DNA of 64,000 nt from an uncultured Chloroflexota bacterium (GCA_902791025.1 CADATZ010000016.1:1-64000), one strand, 5' to 3'. Positions 16,646 through 24,952 are shown, counted from the first letter of the stretch. A program made the numbers and translations. Notes: generated by a model from the letters alone, not told the origin.

Positions 16646-16680
16646 CATTTCTTGTTTCTTATTTCTTACTTCTTATTTTC
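16646..16680. repeat. 7-bp tandem repeat tract (pyrimidine form)
   Basis: Units TTCTTGT, TTCTTAT, TTCTTAC and TTCTTAT repeat in 7-base steps between the Cas4-like gene and purA. A purine-form tract of matching type (AATTAAG, AATTAAG, AAGTAAG) lies at 20493-20517 after hpt, so the purine gene block is bracketed by inverted tracts. Confidence 0.6.
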
Positions 16681-16730
16681 AAATATAGTAAAATTCACCT
16701 GTTATAAGCATGATAATTTCTGGAGGAAAA

Positions 16731-18008
16731 ATGACAGTAAGTGCTATTGTTGGTGTTAACTGGGGTGATGAAGGCAAAGGACGTATGGTTGACCTCATCG
16801 CCGAGGATTATGATGTTGTGATCCGCTATCAGGGCGGGAACAACGCGGGACATACCGTTGTCAATGAATACGGAAAGTTTGCCCTGCACCTGCTCCCTTC
16901 CGGTATCTTCCGACAGAATGTCGTGAACGTGCTGGGCAACGGGACCGTCATTGACCCGCAGGCGCTGTGCGGTGAAATCAAAAACGTCACCGACAAAGGT
17001 CCGAAGATCGGTCCGGAAAACCTGAAGATCAGCGACCGTGCCATTATCGTTTTCCCCTATCACCGGGACCTGGATGAACTGGAAGAAGCCCGCCTGAAGG
17101 ATGCGAAATTCGGCTCCACCAAACGCGGTATCGCTCCGGTTTACAGTGACAAATATCAAAAGAAAGCCATCCAGATGGGCGAACTCCGCGACATGGCGAA
17201 GCTGCGCAAGCGTCTGGAAGGCATTGTCGAATGGAAGAACCTGACACTCAAAAACATCTACAACGCCAAGACTTATACCGTCGATGAACTGATGGCTTGG
17301 TTGGAAGAATGGGGTACTCCGCTTCTCCCGCACATCTGCAACACCGGCATTTTGCTCCGTGAGGCGGAAAAGGCCGGCAAGAGCATCCTCTTCGAAGCTC
17401 AGCTCGGTGCCCTGCGCGACATCGACTTCGGCATTTACCCATATACATCCTCTTCCTCTCCGATTGCCGCCTATGCCCCGATCGGGTCCGGCGCACCCTG
17501 GCTGAAGATCGACTCTGTGATCGGTGTTGTGAAAGCTTACTCTACCTGTGTCGGTGAAGGTCCGTTCACAGCGGAATGGTTCGGTGAGGATGCGGAAAAA
17601 CTTCGTGAAGCCGGTGCTGAATACGGAGCTGCCACCGGTCGTCCGCGCCGCGTGGGTCCGGTCGATATCGTCGCCACCCGTTACGGTGCCCGCATGCAGG
17701 CAGCCACCTGCATCGCTCTGACCAAGCTCGACATTCTCTCCTATATGGACGAGATCCCGGTCTGCACACAGTACGAACTCAACGGTGAATTGACCGATGA
17801 ATTCCCGTTCCCGGCTGACCTCGCTGAGGCGAAACCCGTCATCAAGACCGTACCCGGCTGGAAGTGCGATATCAGCGGTGTCCGCAAGTACGAAGACCTG
17901 CCGCAGGCCTGCCGCGATTACATCGAATATCTCGAAAAAGAGATCGGCTGCCCGATCACTTACGTTTCGGTCGGTGCGGAACGTGACGCTATCATTGTGA
18001 GAGCCTGA
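16731..18008 (+). CDS. purA: adenylosuccinate synthetase
   Basis: A 425-residue cytoplasmic enzyme that joins IMP and aspartate using GTP in AMP synthesis. The start is the ATG at 16731, with CTGGAGG 5 bases upstream; an earlier in-frame start at 16710 lies before that ribosome site. The P-loop reads GVNWGDEGKGRMVD, a slight variant of the usual GxQWGDEGKGK. The IMP-binding GGNNAGHTV motif is intact (about residues 39-47). The C-terminal part is more divergent than E. coli PurA. It overlaps purB by one base (TGATG), so the two AMP-forming steps are co-translated. Confidence 0.95.
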   Translation: MTVSAIVGVNWGDEGKGRMVDLIAEDYDVVIRYQGGNNAGHTVVNEYGKFALHLLPSGIFRQNVVNVLGNGTVIDPQALCGEIKNVTDKGPKIGPENLKISDRAIIVFPYHRDLDELEEARLKDAKFGSTKRGIAPVYSDKYQKKAIQMGELRDMAKLRKRLEGIVEWKNLTLKNIYNAKTYTVDELMAWLEEWGTPLLPHICNTGILLREAEKAGKSILFEAQLGALRDIDFGIYPYTSSSSPIAAYAPIGSGAPWLKIDSVIGVVKAYSTCVGEGPFTAEWFGEDAEKLREAGAEYGAATGRPRRVGPVDIVATRYGARMQAATCIALTKLDILSYMDEIPVCTQYELNGELTDEFPFPADLAEAKPVIKTVPGWKCDISGVRKYEDLPQACRDYIEYLEKEIGCPITYVSVGAERDAIIVRA

Positions 18009-19417
18009 TGCACGACATCTACGAAACCCCTCTGGGTACCCGCTATGCATCCAAACAGATGCAGCAGCTATTTTCGGCTGATACCCGCTATCAGACCTGG
18101 CGAAAACTTTGGGTAGAACTTGCCCGGGCTCAGCATGAGCTCGGGCTACCCATTACAGCCGAACAGGTAGCGGAACTGGAAGCCCACATCACAGATATTG
18201 ACTACGAAGCCGAACGGGCGAAGGAGAAAGAGATCCGCCATGACGTGATGGCGCATATCTACGCCTACGGGCTGGTCTGCCCAAACGCCAAAGGGATCAT
18301 CCATCTCGGCGCGACCAGCTGTTACGTTACCGATAATGCGGACCTGATTATCTACCGCGACGGTTTGAAATCCATACGCAAATCCATGCTGACAGTCATC
18401 GCTAACCTGGCTGCCTTTGCGGACAAATACAAAGCCCTGCCAACGCTTGGCTACACTCACCTTCAGCCGGCTCAGCTGGTCACTGTCGGGAAACGTGCCT
18501 GTTTATGGATCCAGGATCTTTATATGGACCTTGCCGAGATCGACGACACCATCCGTGCCATCAAATTTCTCGGCTGCCGCGGTACCACCGGTACGGAAGC
18601 CAGTTTCCTGAGTCTTTTCAACGGTGACAGCTCCAAGATCGATGAGATGAACCGCCGAATCGCTTCTGCATTTGGCTTCACTGAACTCTTTGACGTCTGC
18701 GGTCAGACCTATCCGCGCAAACTGGACAGCCGCATCCTCAATGCACTAAGCTCCGTCGCCCAGAGTGCTTACCGCTTTGCCAATGATATCCGCCTGCTGC
18801 AGCATATGCGCCAGGTGGAGGAACCCTTCGAAAAAGAACAGGTCGGCTCTTCTGCCATGGCATATAAACGCAATCCGATGCGTTCGGAACGAATCTGTTC
18901 CCTGGCCCGCTACGTCATGGCGGACGCGCTGAACGCCCCGATGACTGCATCAGTCCAGTGGTTCGAACGGACACTGGATGACTCCGCCAACCGCCGCATA
19001 TCCATCCCGGAAGCCTTTCTGGCTGTGGACGGCATCCTGCGGCTGATGGCCAATGTCTCTGACGGACTGCACGTCAATGAAAAGATCATCGAACGAGATG
19101 TCCGCGAATATCTGCCTTTTATCGCAACCGAAAACCTGCTGATGAGTGCTGTCAAGGCCGGCGGAGACCGTCAGCAAATGCACGAGGTCATCCGCCGCCA
19201 TTCCATGGATGCCACTGCCCGCATGAAGGAAGGTCTGCCCGCTCACCTGCTGGAAGAGCTGGGCAATGATCCGGAATTCGTCCTGAATCACGACCAAATC
19301 GCTGAAGCCCTTGATCCCAAAGACTACATCGGCCGCTGCCCGGAACAGGTGGAGTTGTTTTTGAGTAAACTGCCAGTGGAAGATGCTTTTGTGCAAACAG
19401 AGGAAATTACATTATAG
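18008..19417 (+). CDS. purB: adenylosuccinate lyase
   Basis: A 469-residue fumarase/aspartase-superfamily lyase acting at two steps of purine synthesis, releasing fumarate from SAICAR and adenylosuccinate. Conserved blocks are present: HLGATSCYVTDNADL, TLGYTHLQPAQ with the catalytic His, and the flexible signature loop GSSAMAYKRNPMRSERI (about residues 282-298). Its length is that of the longer PurB form. The stop codon TAG lies in the first unit of the 7-base repeat that precedes the four-helix-bundle gene, so the repeat may have contributed the end of the reading frame. Confidence 0.95.
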   Translation: MHDIYETPLGTRYASKQMQQLFSADTRYQTWRKLWVELARAQHELGLPITAEQVAELEAHITDIDYEAERAKEKEIRHDVMAHIYAYGLVCPNAKGIIHLGATSCYVTDNADLIIYRDGLKSIRKSMLTVIANLAAFADKYKALPTLGYTHLQPAQLVTVGKRACLWIQDLYMDLAEIDDTIRAIKFLGCRGTTGTEASFLSLFNGDSSKIDEMNRRIASAFGFTELFDVCGQTYPRKLDSRILNALSSVAQSAYRFANDIRLLQHMRQVEEPFEKEQVGSSAMAYKRNPMRSERICSLARYVMADALNAPMTASVQWFERTLDDSANRRISIPEAFLAVDGILRLMANVSDGLHVNEKIIERDVREYLPFIATENLLMSAVKAGGDRQQMHEVIRRHSMDATARMKEGLPAHLLEELGNDPEFVLNHDQIAEALDPKDYIGRCPEQVELFLSKLPVEDAFVQTEEITL

Positions 19418-19466
19418 GCAATAGGCAATAGGATATAGGCAATAGTGAGTAGACAGAGAATAGGAG
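19415..19466. repeat. left inverted arm of 7-bp repeats flanking the four-helix-bundle gene
   Basis: Units TAGGCAA, TAGGCAA, TAGGATA, TAGGCAA, then TAGTGAG and TAGACAG run in exact 7-base steps. The 32 bases at 19415-19446 are matched in inverse orientation at 19896-19927. The two arms have equal length and the same units, but the TAGGATA unit is third in one arm and second in the other. The arm includes the purB stop and ends near the AGGAG ribosome site of the enclosed gene. Confidence 0.8.
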
Positions 19467-19473
19467 ACTTGTG

Positions 19474-19866
19474 ATGTCCGCAGTAATAAACAGTTATCGG
19501 GATCTGAATGTCTGGCAAAAGTCTATGGAATTGGCTCGCATGGTCTATGGTCTCGTTAAATATTTACCAAGAGAAGAGCTATATGCCCTTTCTGATCAAA
19601 TGAGAAGAGCAGTTGTTTCAATTCCGTCTAATATTGCTGAAGGATACTATAGAAATAGTACACGCGACTACATTCGCTTTCTTTCCTTAGCAAAAGGGTC
19701 GCTTGGAGAAATCGAAACACAGCTGTTTCTATGCGAAAATTTCGGTTATCTAAAAAGTGAACAAATTTCACCTGCTCTGACAAAATGTGATGAAACAGGT
19801 AAAATGCTAACCGCGCTGATCAATAACCTTCAATCAAAAATTGAAAAGAAAGAATCAAAAAAATGA
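19474..19866 (+). CDS. four-helix bundle protein (S23/IVP family)
   Basis: A 130-residue helical protein of the family found in 23S rRNA intervening sequences and near diversity-generating retroelements. The family signature is clear: YRDLNVWQKSMELARMVYGL at the start, ALSDQMRRAVVSIPSNIAEG with the conserved Arg pair and SIPSNIAEG, then DYIRFLSLAKGSLGEIETQL. The ATG at 19474 with AGGAGA 6 bases upstream is used instead of the GTG just before it. It is less GC-rich than its neighbours and lies between purB and hpt, with which it shares no function. It is flanked by inverted 7-base repeat arms. Members bind nucleic acid or act as pentameric adaptors; the function here is unknown. Confidence 0.9.
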   Translation: MSAVINSYRDLNVWQKSMELARMVYGLVKYLPREELYALSDQMRRAVVSIPSNIAEGYYRNSTRDYIRFLSLAKGSLGEIETQLFLCENFGYLKSEQISPALTKCDETGKMLTALINNLQSKIEKKESKK

Positions 19867-19895
19867 GGAATAGTATAGCGGTATGGGAATATAAC

Positions 19896-19927
19896 ACTAT
19901 TGCCTATTGCCTATATCCTATTGCCTA
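19896..19927. repeat. right inverted arm of 7-bp repeats flanking the four-helix-bundle gene
   Basis: Units CTATTGC, CTATTGC, CTATATC and CTATTGC are the inverse complement of the left arm at 19415-19446, differing only in the order of one unit. The arm ends 11 bases before the hpt start, just before its GAGGAAAA ribosome site. Confidence 0.8.
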
Positions 19928-19938
19928 AACGAGGAAAA

Positions 19939-20493
19939 ATGAAAATCACTAACGAACAAAACGATATCGAACGTGTTCTTTACACGGAAAAGGCAATCGC
20001 TGCCCGGGTGGAAGCGCTGGGCGCTGAGATCACCGAAGCATACAAAGGGAAAATGCCTATTGTGGTCTGCATTCTGAAGGGTGCCAGCTTTTTTTATACC
20101 GACCTGTGCCGGTCGATCAAGACTGACATCTATATGGACTTCATCTCCGTCTCCAGTTATGGGTCGGATTCCAAAAGTTCCGGGGTGGTGCGTCTGGTAA
20201 AGGACATCAACACCAACATCACCGGACGGGATGTAATTCTGGTGGAAGATATCATTGACTCCGGTCTGACGCTGAACTATCTGAAGGATTTCTTCGGTGC
20301 ACGCCGTCCGTCTTCCTTCAAAACGGTCTGTCTGCTGGAAAAGGAAGGCCGCAAGAACAATGCCTTCCAGGCTGATTACCTCGGGTTCCGCATTCCCAAT
20401 GAATTCGTCGTCGGTTACGGGCTTGACTACGCCGACCACTACCGCAATCTGCCCTACATCGGGGTGCTCAAAAAAGAGTGCTACGAAAATTAA
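19939..20493 (+). CDS. hpt: hypoxanthine phosphoribosyltransferase
   Basis: A 184-residue purine salvage enzyme converting hypoxanthine or guanine plus PRPP to IMP or GMP. The PRPP-binding motif VILVEDIIDSGLTL (about residues 96-109) is canonical. ILKGASFFYTDL and the flexible-loop SSYG are also present. The start at 19939 follows GAGGAAAA and aligns with the family; the frame is open further upstream into the repeat but has no support. It follows purB after the repeat-bounded insertion and would otherwise form a purA-purB-hpt purine cluster. Confidence 0.94.
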   Translation: MKITNEQNDIERVLYTEKAIAARVEALGAEITEAYKGKMPIVVCILKGASFFYTDLCRSIKTDIYMDFISVSSYGSDSKSSGVVRLVKDINTNITGRDVILVEDIIDSGLTLNYLKDFFGARRPSSFKTVCLLEKEGRKNNAFQADYLGFRIPNEFVVGYGLDYADHYRNLPYIGVLKKECYEN

Positions 20494-20557
20494 GAATTAA
20501 GAAGTAAGAATTATTAAATTACGAAAAAGCGGAGAGCAAAGAGCTTTCCGCTTTTTT
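20493..20557 (+). terminator. 7-bp repeat tract followed by the hpt terminator
   Basis: AATTAAG, AATTAAG and AAGTAAG units follow the hpt stop directly. Then comes a strong stem, AAAAGCGGA...TCCGCTTTT with an inner AGC/GCT pairing (20525-20555), followed by T residues. It is a convincing intrinsic terminator for the purine cluster. Its right edge touches the end of the minus-strand VapC remnant. Confidence 0.85.
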
Positions 20558-20751
20558 ATACCATGACAATACAGTTTTCCTCATAATACGATAGCATGGC
20601 ATCATGTGTCAAAAACAACATATTCTCAGCTTTTGTCTGAGCTATCAACAACCTGTCATATGGATCTTTATGTATTCTCATCTCCGTTTTCAATAAGTTG
20701 AATAAGATCTGGATAATCTATGTCTTTCTCGAGAACATTTACAAGTTTCAT
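20556..20751 (-). pseudogene. VapBC toxin-antitoxin remnant
   Basis: On the minus strand an ATG at 20751 with GGAGG upstream opens a 27-codon frame, MKLVNVLEKDIDYPDLIQLI and a short tail. This looks like the beginning of a Phd/VapB-type antitoxin and stops early. It overlaps, in another frame, the C-terminus of a PIN-domain toxin: HKDPYDRLLIAQTKAENMLF, THDAMLSYYEEN and a stop at 20556-20558. The DP(Y/F)DRLLIAQ and THD motifs are typical of VapC. An internal deletion has joined the start of the antitoxin to the end of the toxin. The rest of the gap 20494-20889 shows no further gene. Confidence 0.7.
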
Positions 20752-20889
20752 GTTATCCTCCATAAAAGTGTTTGATTGAATTAAATTATAGCCAAAATAA
20801 AAAAGGACATCAAACCTACAATTTACAGGCATTGATAAATTCCTATTGCGATTTATTCAAAGTAGAGTCAAATATGGTAAAATCAACTT

Positions 20890-21444
20890 ATGATACTTTT
20901 TATTAACACCTGTGTCCGGGGTAATTCACGGACAAAACGGCTGGCGGATCATGTGATCGCGGGGCTGGAAGACAAGGATATCAAAGAAACCCGTGTGTGG
21001 GAATTGGACCTGCCGAAAGTCGATGAAGATTTTATCAACTGGCGGAATGACTGCTGCGCGAAAAGGGACTTTTCCGATCCGATTTTTGACCCTGCAAAGG
21101 ATCTTGCCGCGGCTGACACGGTTGTGATTGCTGCCCCTTATTACGACCTGTCCTTTCCTTCCATGCTAAAGCAGTATATTGAGCAGCTTTGCGTGGTCGG
21201 GCTCACTTTCTTCTACAATGAACAGAACATGCCTCAGACCTTATGCAAAGCGAAGAAGCTCTATTACGTCACCACCGCAGGCGGACCGATCATCAATGAT
21301 GTTTACGGGTTTGGATATGTGAAGGAAGTCGCGCAGACATTTTTTGGCATTCAGGAATTCCATCAGGTTAAAGCCGAAATGCTGGACGTAATCGGCTATG
21401 ACGCTGAAGCAATTATAGCCGAAACGATTAATAATCTATACTAA
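20890..21444 (+). CDS. flavodoxin-fold NAD(P)H oxidoreductase
   Basis: A 184-residue protein with a flavodoxin-like fold. It has an FMN phosphate loop after the first strand (INTCVRGNSRTKRLA), a second FMN-contacting segment DTVVIAAPYYDLSFPSMLKQ and the family's VTTAGGPI segment. The overall pattern matches NAD(P)H dehydrogenase (quinone) and FMN-dependent azoreductase families, which reduce quinones, nitro or azo compounds. It stands alone, flanked by a TA remnant and a convergent esterase gene. No clear ribosome site lies before the ATG. Confidence 0.8.
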   Translation: MILFINTCVRGNSRTKRLADHVIAGLEDKDIKETRVWELDLPKVDEDFINWRNDCCAKRDFSDPIFDPAKDLAAADTVVIAAPYYDLSFPSMLKQYIEQLCVVGLTFFYNEQNMPQTLCKAKKLYYVTTAGGPIINDVYGFGYVKEVAQTFFGIQEFHQVKAEMLDVIGYDAEAIIAETINNLY

Positions 21445-21454
21445 TAAACTTGAA

Positions 21455-21496
21455 GACAGGCAACTTGCTGCTGTGAAATCAGCGCATTTGCCTGTC
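21455..21496. terminator. hairpin between convergent genes
   Basis: GACAGGCAA and TTTGCCTGTC arms enclose a 23-base loop between the reductase and esterase genes. Its right arm overlaps the esterase stop codon. It could serve as a terminator for the plus-strand gene, but there is no long T run. Confidence 0.4.
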
Positions 21497-22355
21497 ATAA
21501 TGGGCACTGCTGTTTTTTCAGCCAATCAACACATTTCCCAAACCAGGAGCTGATTATTTCATCATCTCGGGCTAATCCCAGGCCGTGGGCTCCGTTTTTA
21601 TAAAAGACAGCCTTGTTTTCAATCTCCGCCCGGTTCAGCGCATCTCTGAGCATCAGGCTGTTTTCCACCGGGACAGACGTATCTCCTTCACAGTGCCAGA
21701 GGAAGACAGGCGGAAAATCCGGAGCGATATGTTCTTCGGCAGAGTATTTCCTGATCTGCGCTTCATTAGCATGTACATGTTCTGAACTATGCGGCACAGT
21801 ATGAGTACAGTTCTGCTGTGCAAGCTTTACCGCAGCATCGGAGCTGTCCACATTTGATTCATTCGAAGCCAAACCAAGAAAATTCTTACGGCTGCCCTTA
21901 TGCGCATAAGGATCCTTGAACGTCACCACCGGATAGCACAGGATCAGCGCATCAGGTCTGCAATTAATATCCTCATCATCCCTCGAAACCTCATGCCAAT
22001 GCTGGGTTTCCATCAACGCCAGATGACCTCCGGCCGAGAAACCCATCAGCGCCAGTTTCTGATTTACAAATCCTTTTTCCCGGATGAAAGATCGGACTGT
22101 CTGTACCGCACTGACCGCATCATCGAGAAAATCCGCGCCAGTATAGGGATATACCCGATAATCCAGCACAAAGACCTGATATCCTTCCCGGTTAAATGCC
22201 GCAGCAATGTCACTGCCTTCTTTTATTACAGAGACATGTTCATACCCGCCGCCGGGGAATACAAGCACGGTTCCTTTGGGTTCCTGCTCCACCGGATAGT
22301 ATGTCAGGAAAGGTTTTTCCGCTGTAGATAGTTGATATGATTCGAAAATTTTCAT
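21495..22355 (-). CDS. alpha/beta hydrolase, acetyl-xylan-esterase-like
   Basis: A 286-residue esterase with no signal peptide. The oxyanion segment VFPGGGYEHVS is followed by the nucleophile elbow LMGFSAGGHLA (Ser near residue 99), an Asp in FLWHCEGDTSVPVENS and a His in GAHGLGLA. This layout is that of BD-FAE/Axe-type carbohydrate esterases, which remove acetyl groups from xylo-oligosaccharides. Such an activity would fit the alpha-xylosidase and sugar importer at the start of the window, although the genes are 14 kb apart. The exact substrate is not determined by the sequence. Confidence 0.85.
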   Translation of the reverse strand: MKIFESYQLSTAEKPFLTYYPVEQEPKGTVLVFPGGGYEHVSVIKEGSDIAAAFNREGYQVFVLDYRVYPYTGADFLDDAVSAVQTVRSFIREKGFVNQKLALMGFSAGGHLALMETQHWHEVSRDDEDINCRPDALILCYPVVTFKDPYAHKGSRKNFLGLASNESNVDSSDAAVKLAQQNCTHTVPHSSEHVHANEAQIRKYSAEEHIAPDFPPVFLWHCEGDTSVPVENSLMLRDALNRAEIENKAVFYKNGAHGLGLARDDEIISSWFGKCVDWLKKQQCPL

Positions 22356-22386
22356 CTCATTTACCTTGTCAATAACTATTCAAAAG

Positions 22387-22560
22387 GAAGCACTTGGGGA
22401 CTGGCACCTTGTGAGGCGCAACCCGAACAAGCGTGCCTGTACCCATGTGCGTCGCACAAGTTCTGAATTTATACTCTTGTTATACAATTATATGACGCAC
22501 ACAGGGACAGGCACACTTGTGTTGGCTTCGCAACACAAGATGCCAGTCCCTGCGTGCTCC
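22387..22560. repeat. palindromic MITE-like element (~170 bp)
   Basis: The two ends are inverted copies: AAGCACTTGGGGACTGGCA on the left and the complement of TGCCAGTCCCTGCGTGCTCC on the right. Inner arms also match in inverse orientation (GCGTGCCTGTACCCATGTGC against the complement of GCACACAGGGACAGGCAC). The centre is a short AT-rich spacer with no gene. It fills the divergent-looking gap between the esterase start and the PilT stop. The GGGGAC/GTCCC ends link it to the other palindromes in the window. Confidence 0.7.
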
Positions 22561-22562
22561 GT

Positions 22563-22596
22563 GTCTTAAGTCTGAAGTCTAATATCTAAATCTATA
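22563..22596. repeat. short 7-bp repeat tract at the pilT 3' end
   Basis: AAGTCTG, AAGTCTA, ATATCTA and AATCTAT run in 7-base steps and reach the pilT stop codon. It is a weaker member of the tandem repeat family. Confidence 0.45.
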
Positions 22597-23647
22597 TCAA
22601 CCGCTTTGACAGCGTATCCGGATTGACCGCATAGGCGACGGCGATATCCTTGGTAATGCGTCCGGCCTTATACAGACGGAGCAGTTCACTGTCCATGGAA
22701 ATCATATCCTTACTGGTCCCACCATAGATCGCGTTATCGATTTGATGCGTTCTTCCATCACGAATGAGGTTCTGGATAGCGTTATTGACCGTCATCAACT
22801 CAAAAACCGCTTCCCGCTTGCCATCCGTTGTCGGCACCAAACGCTGAGAAACAACAGCCTTCAGCACCATGGAAAGCTGCACGCGGATCTGCGTCTGCTG
22901 TTCAGCCGGGAAGGTGTCGATAATACGGTCAATCGTCTTAGCGGCACCGATCGTATGCAGGGAAGAAAGCAGCAGGTGACCGGTCTCAGCGGCGGTGATT
23001 GCCGTATGAATCGTCTCCAGGTCACGCATTTCACCGAGCATAATAACATCCGGCGCCTGACGCAGAGAAGCACGCAGAGCACGGTAGAATGTGGAGGCAT
23101 CCTGCGGAATCTCGCGCTGACTGACCAGACTTTTCTTGTGCTTGTGCAGATATTCGATCGGGTCCTCAATTGTAACAATATGAGCGCTGCGTGTAGAATT
23201 AATGCGGTCTACGATACAGGCAAGCGTGGTACTTTTACCGGAACCCGCAGGACCTGTAACCAGCACCATCCCGTTGCGCAGTTTCGCCAGTTCCATCACC
23301 TGAGGCGGAATATGCCGCTCTTCCGGATCCGGCATCTCAAAATTGATGATACGGCAAATCGCGGCCACGGTACCGCGCTGACGGTAGGCATTGCAGCGGA
23401 AACGGCTGACATTGATGATCGCAAAAGAAAAGTCATCATCACCATCTTTGGATAAAAGATCAGGATCCCGCCGGGCAAGCTGATACATTTCATCCACAAG
23501 CTCTTTTGAACTGTCCGGCATCAGCCGCTCATCTGTTAGCGGGATCATATCATTGTTGACCTTCACTTCCACCGGGGCACCCGGAATGAAGAAAATGTCG
23601 GAGCCGCCCATCTTAACGGCCTTTTCAAGCATTTCTACCAGTCCCAT
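22592..23647 (-). CDS. pilT: type IV pilus retraction ATPase PilT
   Basis: A 351-residue secretion ATPase that powers pilus retraction and twitching. It has the Walker A motif GPAGSGKSTT (about residues 131-140), the Asp box TIEDPIEYLH, Walker B VIMLGEMRD and the His box AAETGHLLLSSLHT. The PilT-specific AIRNLIRE motif appears as AIQNLIRDGRTHQI. Its start overlaps the upstream pilin-like gene by 13 bases. It is the last gene of a seven-gene minus-strand cluster. No PilB-type extension ATPase is in the window. Confidence 0.92.
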   Translation of the reverse strand: MGLVEMLEKAVKMGGSDIFFIPGAPVEVKVNNDMIPLTDERLMPDSSKELVDEMYQLARRDPDLLSKDGDDDFSFAIINVSRFRCNAYRQRGTVAAICRIINFEMPDPEERHIPPQVMELAKLRNGMVLVTGPAGSGKSTTLACIVDRINSTRSAHIVTIEDPIEYLHKHKKSLVSQREIPQDASTFYRALRASLRQAPDVIMLGEMRDLETIHTAITAAETGHLLLSSLHTIGAAKTIDRIIDTFPAEQQTQIRVQLSMVLKAVVSQRLVPTTDGKREAVFELMTVNNAIQNLIRDGRTHQIDNAIYGGTSKDMISMDSELLRLYKAGRITKDIAVAYAVNPDTLSKRLI

Positions 23648-24078
23648 TCTTCATCCCCCGTTTCAGCCATCAGGTTATGGCGGACCCAAACCGTGCGAGC
23701 TGTTGAATCCAGCGGCAGCACCTGGAGCGCAAGATCAAGCATTCGCGTACCATCCGATTCTGACCAGCTGATCTCGCCTTCCCAGATTTCCATATCTTCC
23801 GGCAGCACCGCTTCCACAGCAGCCAGGTATTCCACATCATCAGAAGCTTCAGCCGCACAGGCAGCCAACAGTCGATCTATCTCCGCATGACGCTCTTCAG
23901 CCACTTCATTCAGCTTATAAACCGATTCGATCACAACAGCGGACCGTTCGGAAAATTTCAAATTATTTCGCGCCGTCATCAGTGAGAGCATGCTCAGCAC
24001 AGCCATAGCCAGCACGACGAAAATCAAAATCAGGGACGATGCTCCCGGACCCAATGAGATAGCGCTTCTTCGGTTCAC
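23635..24078 (-). CDS. pilus-operon membrane-anchored protein
   Basis: A 147-residue protein starting at a GTG (24078) with GGGAGG upstream, which overlaps the previous stop by 4 bases (GTGA). After a short basic N-terminus (VNRRSAISLGPGASS) it has one hydrophobic segment (LILIFVVLAMAVLSMLSLMT), then a helical stretch and an acidic C-terminal domain. The layout is pseudopilin- or PilX-like, with an N-terminal anchor and external domain, but no prepilin cleavage motif (G-F-T-L-x-E) is present. Its function is unknown beyond likely membership of the pilus assembly set. Confidence 0.7.
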   Translation of the reverse strand: MNRRSAISLGPGASSLILIFVVLAMAVLSMLSLMTARNNLKFSERSAVVIESVYKLNEVAEERHAEIDRLLAACAAEASDDVEYLAAVEAVLPEDMEIWEGEISWSESDGTRMLDLALQVLPLDSTARTVWVRHNLMAETGDEEWDW

Positions 24079-24467
24079 GGTTTCACCTCCCAGCGGGAAC
24101 ATGGCAGGGAATAAATCATTTCCCCATTGGAATACACCCGCACTTCCTGACGGCGGAAGATACCGGTCTCGTCCTCTTCTGGCTTGACCATCACTTCCAT
24201 TCGATATTTTTTTTCTTCTTTGCTCCACAGACCGTTCTCAGCGGTAAACCCCTTTCGCTGCAGAAGTGCATCTGCATCTTCCGCGGAATAGAGTTGATCA
24301 GCCAGGTTCTGTGCCTCGACCATGGAAACCGTCAGCAGTTCGGAACGACTGCTGAATGAATTTGCCTTGGCGAATACTTCAAGCAAAACCGTCGTTGTCA
24401 GCATGAAGAACATGACCACGATCAGCAGTTCAACCAGTAACGCATTGCTTCTTGATCCTGATTTCAT
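24075..24467 (-). CDS. minor pilin-like protein
   Basis: A 130-residue protein with an N-terminal segment SNALLVELLIVVMFFMLTTT that resembles a type IV pilin helix: a short basic leader, then a hydrophobic helix with Glu in the fifth-residue-like position (LLVELLIVV). A soluble domain follows, ending in SRWEVKP. Both ends overlap neighbouring genes by 4 bases, indicating tight coupling. It probably is a minor pilin or pseudopilin of the PilC/PilT system. The processing site is not a standard one. Confidence 0.65.
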   Translation of the reverse strand: MKSGSRSNALLVELLIVVMFFMLTTTVLLEVFAKANSFSSRSELLTVSMVEAQNLADQLYSAEDADALLQRKGFTAENGLWSKEEKKYRMEVMVKPEEDETGIFRRQEVRVYSNGEMIYSLPCSRWEVKP

Positions 24468-24949
24468 TCTTCACCTCTTGCTTCTGCTGACGCGCGCGGT
24501 GCATAATCGATTTCCATCTCGGTTCCGTTTTCGGAAACAGTGACCTTCAAAATTCCATCCACAAACTCCGCATGCATGGAATCCAGATCACAGACAGTTT
24601 CACCATTCTGCGGAACAAATGGAATTTCCGCCATGGCGAACCATTCCCGCAGTTTTCCTTCGTAGACATACAAACGGGTGACGTAGATGTCGCCCCAGTC
24701 ATTTTCCATGGTGATGGAATGAACACCATCGACATCCTCGATCTTCAGTACACCGGCCTCATCATCAGCACGGAGCATCGTCCGGATATACGAAGAGGCC
24801 ACACGGATAGAATTGTGCAGTGCGGATTCGTCCACCATCCCTTTGTAAGCTTTTGCACTCATCAGCACCATGATGGTCGAAAACACCGCAAAAATACCCA
24901 AAAGCAGGAAGACAAAGACACCGGAAATGGCATGTGTTGATTTGCCCAT
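24464..24949 (-). CDS. pilus-operon protein, DUF4860-like
   Basis: A 161-residue protein with a single N-terminal membrane helix (GVFVFLLLGIFAVFSTIMVL) and an external domain rich in beta strands (SITMENDWGDIYVTRLYVYE). It resembles DUF4860-type proteins that accompany PilT/GspF genes in anaerobic Gram-positive bacteria. That assignment is from recollection of the pattern and is not certain. It overlaps the next gene by 4 bases and follows the pilin-like gene by 3 bases. Confidence 0.6.
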   Translation of the reverse strand: MGKSTHAISGVFVFLLLGIFAVFSTIMVLMSAKAYKGMVDESALHNSIRVASSYIRTMLRADDEAGVLKIEDVDGVHSITMENDWGDIYVTRLYVYEGKLREWFAMAEIPFVPQNGETVCDLDSMHAEFVDGILKVTVSENGTEMEIDYAPRASAEARGEE

Positions 24950-24952
24950 TCT

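Noticed and set aside
16695..18050. 451-codon open frame on the minus strand
   Set aside because: It lies exactly opposite purA, whose protein motifs are unambiguous; the antisense frame has no recognisable domain and arises from codon structure.
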